A stretch of DNA of 64,000 nucleotides, taken from assembly GCA_034687125.1 (NCBI GenBank), contig JAQGBZ010000154.1:62001-126000 (forward strand). The letters run 5' to 3'. Under the pieces are notes generated by a model that worked only from the letters and a program-made list of their open reading frames with translations, had not been told where the DNA came from and made no database searches. Both the position numbers and the translations under genes were made by a program. Source of the DNA: Neelides folsomi (lineage: Eukaryota; Arthropoda; Collembola; Neelipleona; Neelidae). Of this stretch, positions 23,100 through 34,900 are shown piece after piece; the stretch's first letter is position 1; each line of letters begins with the position of its first letter.

Positions 23100-24801
23100 G
23101 TATGAATACTCTTCACGATGTTATTTTCTGTGTAAATTATAATATATATTTATTAATGTTAACACATTACACAATTTATGTTAAGAGTATTCGAGTATAT
23201 AAGGTAAGTAGTATCATACGCATTTTATAATAATAATAGACATCTATTACATATTTGTATTTAACTTTGTAATTCTATTTCTTCAAGATCGGAATCCGCA
23301 TTATATCAATTTATTTATCGAATTGAATTATCAATCAATTTGTATTTAAGTTTAAGATTTCTATATTTTATTTAAGAAAAATGGTATACCATACAATGTG
23401 CCTACCAGCCGCAATTTGAAACTCTAATAAATATATATACAAGTATATAAACACCTACATAGATGTAAAACATTACATTCTGCTCTTATATTTCCAAGCA
23501 TGTTCTTACATACTTAGGTATATGGTATAAATAAATAATAAATTATTTACTACATTACATTATAAACTAACTTTAGGAAAGTGAATGTACCTATTTAAAA
23601 AGTGCCTATTAAATACAATATAACACTTAAGATAGAATATTGGTATTATTTAAGCTTAATGTGTATCATACGATTCACGTTTACAGGATTTTAATATCTA
23701 CTTAGTACCTTAATGCCTAAAATCATGGTACTTATAGTATATTTACTAAATACTAGATATACAGGTATGGTACTTAAATCGAATTGGTTACCAGTAATTT
23801 TATTACAGTGAGTAAGTATGTAGTGATTATTTAAACACGCATTTGTAACTGGATTTACAGTTACTCATTATTGTAATTGGCATTATTTTATAGGTATTTA
23901 CAAAATAGGTAATCTTATTTTATGTATCTTATTCTAATATTATATTTATAATACAGAATACAGACACAAATGAAACAATCTTAAACTTACTGATTTATCC
24001 TATGACAAACTTGTTCAAACTATAAGTACAGTAGTACTGTAGTACTTTATTTTTTAATCCTTTAAAGTAGAATTGTTATAAACGTTCATTTTAAGTCAAC
24101 TCTGGAACAGCGAGAAAGTATTTACTTTATTAACATAATTGCTTGTTGTATATTATATAATTGACCAATGTTGGTAGCTGACGCTGCTCTTATAGTATAT
24201 CATAATTAAATAGTTTAGTAATAATTGAGGTTGTAAATATTATATCTAGCTATATTTATTATTGTACACAAATGTTTACATAATAATGGGTTATTATTTA
24301 CATTTGGCCAATAATAATACTTTCAATTTCAAAAAGCACAAAATGTGCCTTGAACAAACGTCAACACTTAATGTTAGAACAATTGTTGGTTAAATGAATG
24401 ATCAATGAATCGAAAATATTAAAATATAGTATCGTGTCATGTTTGAACATTTTAAGTAACTTAAAGCATTGTTTTTAAGTATTAATTCATAAGTGCTTAG
24501 ATAAGTAAATATGTAACGTAGTGTATTCCCTAATTTTATTAACAAATACATCACCTTATATTTATTTAAAGTTTAATACTGACCTAACATACTTAATTAT
24601 CATTTTATGTGTTTATCCAACAAACAATGTTATTACATACAGTGAATTTTTAATTACAATGACGAAAATTTACATATCTACTAAATATTATAATGCGTTA
24701 CACCTTCACGTTATCAAATTTTTGTTAATTTCTTAAATTTAAACTTATTAAGCTTATATAAATGTATTTTAGTTAACATTTGTGCAAGACTTAAATATCA
24801 A

Positions 24802-24807
24802 TTTATT
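24802..24807 (-). terminator. Candidate poly(A) signal of the MYT1-family gene
   Basis: TTTATT on the plus strand is AATAAA on the minus strand, about 173 bases after the stop codon at 24980. It is the nearest canonical hexamer seen in the expected direction. Confidence 0.45.
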
Positions 24808-24979
24808 TAAGATCTATCAGAAAGAACTTAATAAACAACTTTTATATAATCATTGGTAAGTACAAAATTACGAATGTGATTTAAGATAATTATTAATATT
24901 TAGTATAACTAAAGCTCGGCTGAGACATTGAGTGAGTTTACTTACTTTAAATATGGCTATATTTTGTCCGAGAGTTTAA

Positions 24980-27352
24980 TCATATGGGCGTTGGAACAAC
25001 TGTAAAGTCTTGAAGAGCATTTCTCACCGTCTCATACAAAGGTTTGTTCATTCCATGATTTCCCTCATGGTGGTGATGATGGTCCATCGGTGCACCGGCT
25101 TCTGCCCCATGTGGTGGCCCATTCGCCCCACAAAGGGTTTGCAATTTGCTCAAATAAGAATCAAAGTTTTCGCTCGAGATCCGATCAGGAAATCCAGTTG
25201 GAGTGTCTCCATACGAGGCATAATAATGCGGCGGTGGTCCATGACCATGAGGATAACCCTGCATATGATGAGGATGACCGCCGTATTGTTGCGGAACTTG
25301 GTTTAACACGTTGCTCCCGTTCCCGGCTCCTGGAACCGATTGACCTCCAGATGCCCCAGTTGGCCCAGTTGCTGGATATCCTTGCGATGGCCCATGTGGA
25401 ATGCGGACATTTTCTAGCAAAGTGATCACGTTGTTTCGGAGGCTTTGGTAATAAGTATTGAGATGGGAACTTCGGTCGGTTACTTGCTGCTCTTTACCAT
25501 CTGACCGAAGAGACGTTTCGAGAGAATTAACCTGATTTCGTATACGGCCAAGCTCCGACTCAGCACGGAGATTTTCCTTCTGGATATCCGACACACTCAC
25601 GCCTTGCAACTGGACTTCATCATACAGAGTGTTGTTGTTCTCAGCCTATCAATTTTAACATGTTAAACTAATTGCACCAAAAGTAAATAACGACGATTAA
25701 ATATTTTTGTGCGTTTATTAAAATAGTACGAACATTATTCTCTTAATTTCATACTTTAATATGATGATACATGGATTCTCCATTGGAATGTTCTCCAGGA
25801 GAATAAGGTTCAATGAGAGTTTTTCCTCCAGGGCTCTCCAGAACTCGTACTTTTGACCTGTTTGCCATTGGGCAGCCGGAAGCACTCCTATGAGAAAGAA
25901 ACTTCCCCGTTGCATGCCCCGACCCATCGCATCCAGGAATGGGACAACGAAGCGGCTCGGCCTCTGGACCTTCTCTCGGTTTGCTCTTTGGTTTATTAGC
26001 TCTCGGACACCCAGACAAACTATAAAAATCGAAGCTTCGATTGTAATCAAAATCTGAAACTTTTCTATTTTAAAATTAAAGTGGAGGGAGTATAGGAGGA
26101 TAAAGTCTTATTAAATTATTTGAAATTGTTTCCGAGATATTTATTTACGAAAGTTATTATGATTGAAAAAAGTTTCGAGGAAGTTGGTGAAAGCGAATCC
26201 GTAAATCAGGGGATGTAACTATTTACTACTACTACAATTGAGTAAACTATTTAAGCTCTTTGTTAAGGATTAGTTGGAAAAACCTTCTGTGTGTCGCATA
26301 ATTTCCAGACACATGGCCCATGCCATCACATCCCGGTGTTGGGCATTGGATCAAATCCTTTCCATCTCGTCCTCTCCCAGTTCGGGACCCGGGGGTTGAC
26401 GGGACGCTGTAGCTCATCAACCTCGGCGTTCGAACTCCGTCCTTTGGGTCCATTCCATAAGGTAAAGTTCCCTGTGGAGTTCCCGGTCCACCAGATCCGC
26501 TTCCTCCTCCAGGAACACTTGAGCTCAATGGAGGACTTCCACTCTGTTGGTAACTTAAGTAATATGAAGAAGGTGCTGATTGAGTCCAGCCGTTGTTATA
26601 ATGGTAGCCTCCATTGTTCATATACTCGTTGTTATAATATCCTGAATTTAAAAATGCTTAAATCAACATTGCGCGATTTTTGGATCAATTTCAAATAAGA
26701 TTACTTACCTTCACGTGGATACCCATACGGGGAATTTTCTGAAGGTGAATGTCTTCCAAATCCTGGTGGAAATCTGTAAATAAAGTATTTTTAAAATTTT
26801 TAATGTTTTATAACTTTTATTTGTTACAAGCTACAATATTACTATTTAGTTAAATTTTAAATTAAGGATTATTAGAAAAATAAATACTTGTGTTGAGCGG
26901 CTGATCTTGTGAGAGATAAATCTTGTGGACTTGGCATTGCCGGAGAAGCAGGTATTCTTCCCCCGTACTGCTGCATATGATGATGGAAAGACGCCGCAGC
27001 CGAGAGGTCCATCACGGCCGGAGAGGGCGGTTCCTTCAACCCGCACTTCACTGACAGATTTATAGCAGAAGGGAAGGAAGTTCCCAAGTGATGAGCCATT
27101 CCCGCCTCGTACCCGTAGATTGGTCTATAAGGAAGAATTAATTACTCAAATCTCCTCCTTGGTAATCTTTAATTTTCTCCTTAATTTCTCTCCGTGATGA
27201 TGGAATACCTGGGGTAGACGGCACAAGAGACAGCATCCTCCTCCCCTTTCCCAGGAGGAGGCTGATTGCCGAACAGATTCAGCTCTCTCTCCTCGCCCCG
27301 GCCTTCTTCTCGCTCAGTTACTCCAGCGGTTGCTCCTTGCTGGAGTAATTGC

Positions 27353-27383
<31 letters not shown>

Positions 27384-30300
27384 CTTGTTGTTGCTGTTGG
27401 TGTTGTTGTTGCTGATGATGATACGCTTCGCTGTTGTAAATCCTGGATTGCTCGGCTTCATACGCGACTGTGGTTTGGTGTTGGTGCTGGTAGCGGTAAG
27501 TGAGTTGTTCATAAGTGGCCTCGGGAGCCGGTTCACTTCGCTGTACTTGCCCGCCACTCGAAGGCTCTGTGAACTGGTGAGAATTGGGCTGGTGGTTCGA
27601 AGCAGTTGAAGAAGCCGAGGAGCTCGTTGACTCACAACAATAAGGCTCATAGCTATTGTTGTGGTTCTGGTGAGGGTCAGGAGTTGAAACTCTACTTGAG
27701 AGATGTTGAGGAGAAGAACAACTTGCCATCTTCGGTCCAGGCGACTTGCACTTGTGGTCAGCGAGCGACGAGGGAGAAGTTGTGTTAGAACCAAAATGGA
27801 AAGATTGTTTCGACCCTGAATCATCCTTTCCTGGAACTACACAAACAATTTACCAATTACTTTACTTTCCTGTTCCAACTACAAAATAAATATAAAATAA
27901 CTAAAATGAGCAATTTGGCATTTTTGTTCATTGTTTAATAAATTAAAAGTTTAAAATCGACAAAGTATAAATATCTCTCAATGTTTTAGGAGAACTAATG
28001 GATGTTTGGGGTTGGAAATTGGGGGAAACAATTCAGTCAGTCAGTCTGTCTCACACGAGAAAGGGGATGGAGAGAGATTAAATTTTACCGTGAGACTTTT
28101 GACGGGGTTCCCTACCAGAGTGTCGGTTTGCTGCGGCGATGGGGCACCCTGACAAGCTCCGATGAGTGTTCCTGTTCGTGTTGACGTGACCTCGACCGCT
28201 GCAACCAGGCGTCGGACATTTCAAGATTGTCTCGTGCATCGCGAGAACTGTCGAATACGATCATATTAAAATACCCAATTAACTAACCAACACCCAACGA
28301 CGGGCTTTGTTTCTATCAAATAAATCGCTAATCCCAACAGACCATCAGAATAAACAAGAGTTTGACAATTGGTTAAATGCTTCATATTGATTACGAATAT
28401 GCGAATACATGACCTCTTAAATCTTTCTTTGTGTTCCACTCGTGGAGTGTCACGCTATTAAACATTGTTATACCTCTTTGCTCATGTTTACAATTTAAAT
28501 ACATTTTAAATAATAAATAACAACATGTGATAAACCATCCTAAACTATTTGTATTATAGTTCCATGAAATAATTAATAATTCAAGAAATGTAAAGTGTAA
28601 TTTTATATGTCTTCATTTCAAAAACATGCTTGAGTTTGAGGAAAACATGAACTTACTTTCTGGTGTTAGTTTATCTTTCCTTGGACATCCCGACAAACTA
28701 TTTTTTGTTTCCGATCAGAAGCATTAAAGTTCAAAAAATTGTTAGTTTAAGCCTTTAAAGTATTGTTAGAGTTATTCCATTATGTTATGTACAGATGAGT
28801 TGAAAGTTTAGATTGGGTGCGTTTGGGTAATACTTATACACAGAAAGACCCTGAGCATTGTAAGATGGAGAAATACATCGTAATAATCCTAAATGAGCTC
28901 AAGCTCAACACAAATGATCCCAATGCCACATTGTGGGTGGTAAGGATGAAAGGAGTATTTGTTAATTGTATTTGTGAGTGGAATCCCATTATAGATCAGT
29001 TAGAGAATTGAAATCTGAGGACCTTTCTTCTCCCACTCCCATTGAGGGAGAGAAAGTTAAAGTTTGGATAGAACTTTTTCTCTCCTGTTTTCACTATACC
29101 GCCCCGATTAGATTGAGATATAAGAGGGGGATCTCTGTTGGGGGGATTTGGGAAGAGTGTGAAGCTTCGTGGACTCCCTTCTTCTGCTTTGACCCAATGA
29201 GGGAATGAACGGCCCAAAGTTTCTCAAATATAAAAAGTAGGAGTATTAAGCTCCCGTTCTTCTACTTAACTTACATACATACTAGGGACCTACTCCCCCA
29301 ACTCAGCCCAACTTGGCCAAACTCAACTAATACTTTTTTCTTTTCTCCACAAGAACAAAAAAGACATTGACCTTCTCTGAAACTTCATTTGGGGACGAGG
29401 AATGAATGAACTTCAACTCCACTTATCTCGCCCCATAAAGACCTCAACACCTCGCCCAACTTTTTAACTTAATTTTATGCATTTTTATCACCTTCTGTGA
29501 TGGGAGTAGAGCCCCGTGATGTGTCCTTGTCCCGTGCATCCAGGCGTTGGGCATTTAGAAGGATCTGGAAAGAATTAAAGATTCTTTTCATTTGCTTTCA
29601 CGCTATCATAAATATTCTTTATCTAAATAATAACAAACATTGTAAGTCTAATGAATGAGTTGAAGAGGCTTGTAAATTATTATTAGCTTGTTTGCTCGCT
29701 TCAGCTGTCGTTGGAAGGAAAAATGTACAGGACAGGAGGGAAAGTTTCTCTGGGAGAAAATGGAAGTGTTCTCAAGACACGAATGGTGGACAGGAAAATG
29801 AAAGAAGTTCGTTTCCTTCAGAGCTTCGTCTTCTCTCACCCGTCACACATCAAGAGGGAGTGAGGGTGAGAAAGACGGAGCTAGCGAGAACTCCAATGCC
29901 ATGTGTATCTCTATTAGTTCCATTGAGTAAATAACTGGTATTAAATACAGAGCTTTTGTCTCTAACTTCTCCTAAAGCACTCATTTACACTTACGCTTGT
30001 AACTTGTTATGTTAGCAAACGCACGTTATGTTAGCAAATAATAAACTTCATTCTTTCCAGTGATTTACAAGGAGAGAGAAAAATGATGTGTTTGGAAAGA
30101 ACTGGAGAAAGCAACATTCATAAAGAAAATACCGATTGTGTTAGTATGTACATGTAAAAATTATATAATAAAGTGCTTTGTTAATCCCTTATTTTGTATC
30201 ATTATAAAAGTTGTCAAAATTAATTTTGTGCTATGTACTACCATTAACTAATGGGGTATGACATTCCAATAAAAACATTTATATTACATTGTGTCAATTC

Positions 30301-31899
30301 TTGAACATATTTTATACAGATAGAATAGTTAGAATATTGTCATTATTGTATTTAGCTAAATTATATTTACAATATCAATGGTTTATATTTTAGTGAAGTA
30401 TTATTCAAACATTTATTACATACTTCAACTGGATTGTTTTTAAACAGAGTTGGCTAAATAATTGTGTATTTAATATCTGTATAATGTTCGGTAAATGAGA
30501 CTAATGGGTTCAAAGCAGATTAAAACTTTATTTCTTTGGACATATGGCCCTGTGTTATAAATTTATAATAAGTCTGTATTTTTCTCATGATATTCTAAGA
30601 CAGTCTATTGTTAGTCCGACATAAGGATCATTAGGGAGGAGAAAGAAGAAGGCGGAGTAAGGCGGGGAAAGAGAGTGAAAGGATCGTTCGATAAGTGAAT
30701 GTAAAAAGGAGTGATAGTACGTATTCCGGCCCTGTTTCTTTTGCGATTGCGAATTGGAAATGGGACAGCTGGAAGGAAAGTGGCGCGGCGGGGGCTGCGG
30801 GGAACGGGAGAGTTCGCCTACCTTTTTGTGTTCCACCTGGAGTGGCAGGAGACATGGTTCCGCTGCGCGAGGAGTCGGAGGATCCCACCTTTCCAGGATG
30901 ATCCACGGGCGTCATTGGCTGGAGGACCGTGTATTGCTTTGGCGTCAATGGGGAACTCGCAGGGCTGTGATTGTCCACAAAGTCAAAGGACCGCTGGTGG
31001 CCGCTTCCGGACCCGCTCCCGCCTCCGTTCCCGCCCTCCAACAAAAATCCGCCAGTTCCAAAAGACCCTCCTGTGCCGTAGTAGGACGAGCCTTTGAACC
31101 CTCCACGGCCTCGCTTTTCCCCCTCTTCGCCCTCAATGGAAATCTCAAGGTCCCCCGAGTTGGAGTCGTCCACGAGCTCGTTGAAATCGGGCGCATAGGA
31201 CTTCACCGTCACTGAGACCTTTACCTCTTTCTCAGAATTCATTTCATCCATTTTTTCCTCATTAAAGTCCTTTTCCTTTGAGTTTTCCGAGCTCCCAATT
31301 TCTAATTTATGATCAACTTCCATCTTTTCACCTTCTCGAACTTCTATGCACTTCTCATTTATGTTGTTGTTGTTGCTCTCACTGTGAGAGAAGTCTGTTT
31401 CCGACGGGTTGGTTTCTTTCCCGTTTTCAACCGGCTCTTCTGATTTCATTTCCTCCTTAGTTGGGTCTTGAACCGAGTCCTCTTTTAGCTTCACTGGAGT
31501 CATCGGAGCCACATGAGCTGAATTGTTATTGTCGAGATGATGGGAAGTAATTTCGGCCGAGAGGCTTCGGAGAGCCGCTTGGGTCTCAAGGACACATTTG
31601 TGATATTCCTCCTCGGCATTGGAGTTGTTCCCGTGGGCATCGGGCAACTTTGGGTGACAAGTGGGCTTGAATGCGCTGGGCGATTTGACCGTCCGCCCTC
31701 CTGATGTGGAAGGAGTGAGGAGGGAAGGCGAGAGGGTCTTTGGACTTCCGTGCTGTCCTCCCGCAACTCGACGTCTCTTATTGTGCGGTGGCTCTGAGCC
31801 ACAGGGCGATGATCCGATGGATGATCCTGCAGAGGAAGAGGCCGTATTGTTGTGATCCGGGCTCTTCCGGTGGTTCCGCGTCATGGCCCGAGTCCCCAT
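24980..31899 (-). CDS. Myt1: MYT1/ST18-family CCHHC zinc-finger transcription factor
   Basis: Nuclear DNA-binding regulator; vertebrate relatives (MYT1, MYT1L, ST18) bind AAGTT and repress non-neuronal genes. Coding exons in transcript order: 31899-30822, 29564-29492, 28697-28657, 28247-28116, 27830-27209, 27124-26888, 26773-26709, 26641-26284, 26019-25755, 25645-24980; every phase agrees, 1,178 residues. Four fingers of the type C-P-x-P-G-C-x-G-x-G-H … H-R-S-x-S-G-C-P start at residues 364, 408, 849 and 894. The long N-terminus is Ser/Glu-rich with Asn runs; a Gln/His tract lies near 550; the C-terminus has a heptad coiled coil (about 958-1030) and the family signature [17 protein letters not shown]. 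The start ATG is 18 bases inside an exon with a strong acceptor (ttttccctttcaaag), so at least one 5' exon lies further upstream, to the right. A variant N-terminus from that exon cannot be excluded. Confidence 0.93.
25830..26390 (-). other. Second pair of MYT1-type zinc fingers (two exons)
   Basis: Finger 3 begins in exon 26641-26284 ([20 protein letters not shown]) and ends in exon 26019-25755 (LSGCPRANK). Finger 4 ([20 protein letters not shown], then [10 protein letters not shown]) follows 20 residues later. All zinc ligands are present. Finger 4 departs from the usual HRSLSGCP by a Leu-to-Ala change. Confidence 0.9.
27337..27420 (-). repeat. Gln/His-rich coding repeat in the MYT1-family gene
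   Basis: A run of CAG/CAA/CAT codons encodes HH-Q4-H-Q5-E-Q11-LLQQ within exon 27830-27209. CAA and CAG are mixed, so it is not a pure trinucleotide repeat, but it should still vary in length between individuals. Poly-Gln tracts of this kind are common in arthropod transcription factors. Confidence 0.85.
28116..29564 (-). other. First pair of MYT1-type zinc fingers (three exons)
   Basis: Finger 1 is split: exon 29564-29492 encodes [20 protein letters not shown] and the first two bases of Ser, and the 41-base exon 28697-28657 continues with LSGCPRKDK. Finger 2 ([20 protein letters not shown], then [10 protein letters not shown]) is whole in exon 28247-28116. The spacer HITGLY in finger 1 and [11 protein letters not shown] in finger 2 match the corresponding fingers of vertebrate MYT1/ST18. 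Confidence 0.9.
29565..30821 (-). other. Long intron separating the N-terminal exon from the first finger
   Basis: Intron of about 1.26 kb: donor gtaggc at 30821, acceptor ctttccag at 29565. It contains no credible coding sequence. The reading frame that runs on beyond the donor (down to 30631) is out of keeping with the protein and is treated as intronic. Confidence 0.75.
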
Positions 31900-31917
31900 G
31901 ATCACAAAGCGACGAAC

Positions 31918-34900
31918 CTTTGAAAGGGAAAAACAAAAAAGTTTATCTGATCCTTTCGACAAACTTTTCCTCCCTCTCTTCTCACTAAGCTCCCCTCAAA
32001 ATAAGTCAATGCGACTCTGCACTCGGCTCAATGAATGAATACTCGAATTAAAGAGATGAAATAAAACTTTCTTCCTCTTCTTCCTTTCATTACCACGGGA
32101 CTCCCACGAGACCTCCTCATATAAAACACACCTACCCAAAACTCTATTAATTCCACTCAAATAATCCTCTTTTTTAATTCTTTCATTCCGGACCAAAAAG
32201 CTGTTGCTTCTTAAGGAGTCCGACTCAATGAAAAATGTTTCAAACTTTCTCAACCCAACGGAAGATTATTTGAAAAGGGGTTTAAAATTGACTCGGAATT
32301 ATTGAACGATTTTTCCCAAAATTGCATGTAATTGGAAAGTAGAGAAACATGTTCGGATGCTTTATATGGGCGCAATGAACTCCGGTTCTGAACCGCATTA
32401 GGGAATTTGAAGAGAGATTAGAGAGGAGACGTTCACTTAGAGAAATTGTTTATGTGAGGAAGGGTGAAGTGAATTGAATTGCTATTGTAACTCATTCACC
32501 GGCCCATGTCTCAACATTCCTCGCCCACTTCCCATTGTCTTCACCGGGTGAAATTGGCTCAAGTCAAGAGGGGCTCACAACCGGGAGGAATACCAACAAA
32601 GGGAACCTCGGAATGCGGAGAGAATAAAAAATGAGGGATAAAAGAATGGGAAAGCCTTCCTCTTCTCTCACATTTGGGAGAGACATGAGATATAATACAT
32701 TTTAAGTTATATCCACTTCCTCATGATGATATCACGATGAGCGTTCATCTTTCATAGCTCATAGCTATGAGCAAGTTAATGTCTCCTTTCACTCCCACTC
32801 TTCTTTTTCTCTCCTCTTTTTTTTTCTTCCCCTCACATTCTCCGCTCTTAAATTCACGTCAATCATCTCGCATTTCTTTTAGCTCCAACAAGTGTTTCCT
32901 CCTCCGGCCCACCCTTCAACCACCACAACGGAGACATCACATTACATAACCAAAAGATCCCTCCCAGCTTTCCACTTCATTTTACTCGCTCCTTTCCTCC
33001 ATTAATCCAGGATGGGAGAAAGGTAGAAGCATTGAGCTTCTCCACCCACTTTCCAACCCGGCCAACTCCATACGTCAACGTCAATTCAAATTCCTCCACA
33101 CGCTCACCAACCATTTGTCCTTATTTACCTCCATTCGTCTCCATCTGAAGAGAATGGGGATCCTATTTGTCAATTTCCTCATTACCCATTTCATTTTCAA
33201 TCATCACATATCATCTTTTCACTTTCCCTAGATGGGATCGTTTGGATCCGAAAATCTTTATTTATGCCTCTTCCCACTTTACAAACTCAACCCTTGTTGG
33301 AACATACTCAATAAAATCCTATTTCTATGAAGTAGACAAACTTAACAGGACCAATGACTGGTCATCGTCTATAAAAAGTCCGTGTTGGAAAATAGGCAAA
33401 GATGAGAGGGCGGGAAGGGTCGAACTAATGGCCCTCTAATGGAATTAATGTTGAGCGGAAGGGTGCGGAGGACTATGGTTGTCATTGTCCATGGAGAGTA
33501 GCCTTCATCGTAATGGGCCCTCATTGCCTCAGTCACTCAACACGGTTCGGTTCAATTCCCAATAAATCCTTTCCCTTCGCCCGAAAACCTCCGCCCTAAT
33601 GGACAAGTTGGTTAGAATGGGCTGAGTGACCGGGGCCGGGACGGGGCGAAAGACCACTCTTGGGTGAATCTTCGTTCCTCTTCCCCATTACATCTTTATT
33701 CATAAATTTTACGAGGAGAAAGGGAAATAAAAGGATTATGGCCCTCCTCACTTCTCTCGTCCACCGGCCCTCTTTCCCTCCTCGCATAAATGTCTCACTC
33801 TGCGGAATTCTTCTTCACGCGAGTTTTTGACTCCCAGGCTCCGTCGACCACCCTTCGACACAAAGAGGAAAAGTATAAAGTGAGATATAAAATATCGGAT
33901 CAACTTCATCCCTACAAATCAACGGGACTAGAAAAGACCTGCCACCCTCTCATGACAAATAGCGGGTCCAACTTTGGCCAATAAAATAATGCAATGAGAA
34001 TCCGGGGATCCGCCGTCTCCGCTCAAGATTATCTCATTTCCTCTCATAGCGTATGTAATATCCGAGGATATTGAGGTTCCAACTTCCCTTTACATCAACT
34101 ACCCATATATCAACCCATGTCCGAATGGAGTTAAGTGAGCAGTTAAGCCCGGCTATGCATTTATCCCAAGAGAAAGTTTGGATAAACAAAACGTTCTCTT
34201 TTCTATTATACGAATTGTAATAGCAAATGAAGTAATGTAGAAATTGTTCAATACCTGACGCGCGCAGAACGTTTAAAACTTTGGAGTGAGTGGGGGTGTC
34301 GTAATTTATAAATTCTTCATATCTCCAGTGGAGGAATCCGAATGAACCCTCGGGATGTTGGCGAGGGGAAAAGAGTAATGATTAGGAATTGCAATTAAGA
34401 CGGGAGAGATTTTTGCATGCGGGAATATAGAATGAGGCTTGGGATGGGCCTTTGATCTTCCGCAAGTTCATTTGGGGGAGTCTCCGTTCATTTGGTCCTA
34501 TTTTCCTTGTGCAGAGGATTTTTATTAATTGGCCTCCCGCCTCACTCTCGCACTAATCGTCTTTTTATGTCAGAGGCTCCGTTCCTTTTAGAGGGGAATC
34601 TCCGAAATACACATATATCACTCCTCAGCCTCTCCGCCATGCATATGCATTCACTCTCCTGTCAAAACACAGAAGGGCACTCTTGAATGGAGGACCGTGT
34701 GAGTCAAAGGAGAGCTAATTTAAATCTCCATCGATTCTCGACTCTTTTTCTTAATTTCCTCGCCCACCCTCATTTGGAGAGACGAGAGGGCGGAGGCCGG
34801 GAGCTTAATCTTTTATCAGAGATTGAGATAGGGGAGAATGCCTTGAGAGAGAAATTAGAACTCTGTTCAACCACCGACTTCACTCTCCCTCCCCAACATT

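Larger units (their letters stand above)
20568..24979. other. Intergenic spacer between convergent genes
   Basis: About 4.4 kb between the stop codons of the MBT gene (plus) and the MYT1 gene (minus). It is strongly AT-rich with no credible exon. It holds two strong hairpins, at 20789-20868 and 22941-23099, and the candidate poly(A) signals of both genes. The small reading frames at about 22514 and 24521 look like chance. Confidence 0.75.

Noticed and set aside
27318-27824. Second minus-strand frame of 168 codons in the polyglutamine exon
   Set aside because: Out of phase with the flanking exons; the competing frame joins correctly at both ends.
30631-30821. Continuation of the MYT1 N-terminal frame past 30822
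   Set aside because: The donor gtaggc at 30821 restores the exact phase needed for the first finger exon; the read-through residues are unrelated and end in a stop.
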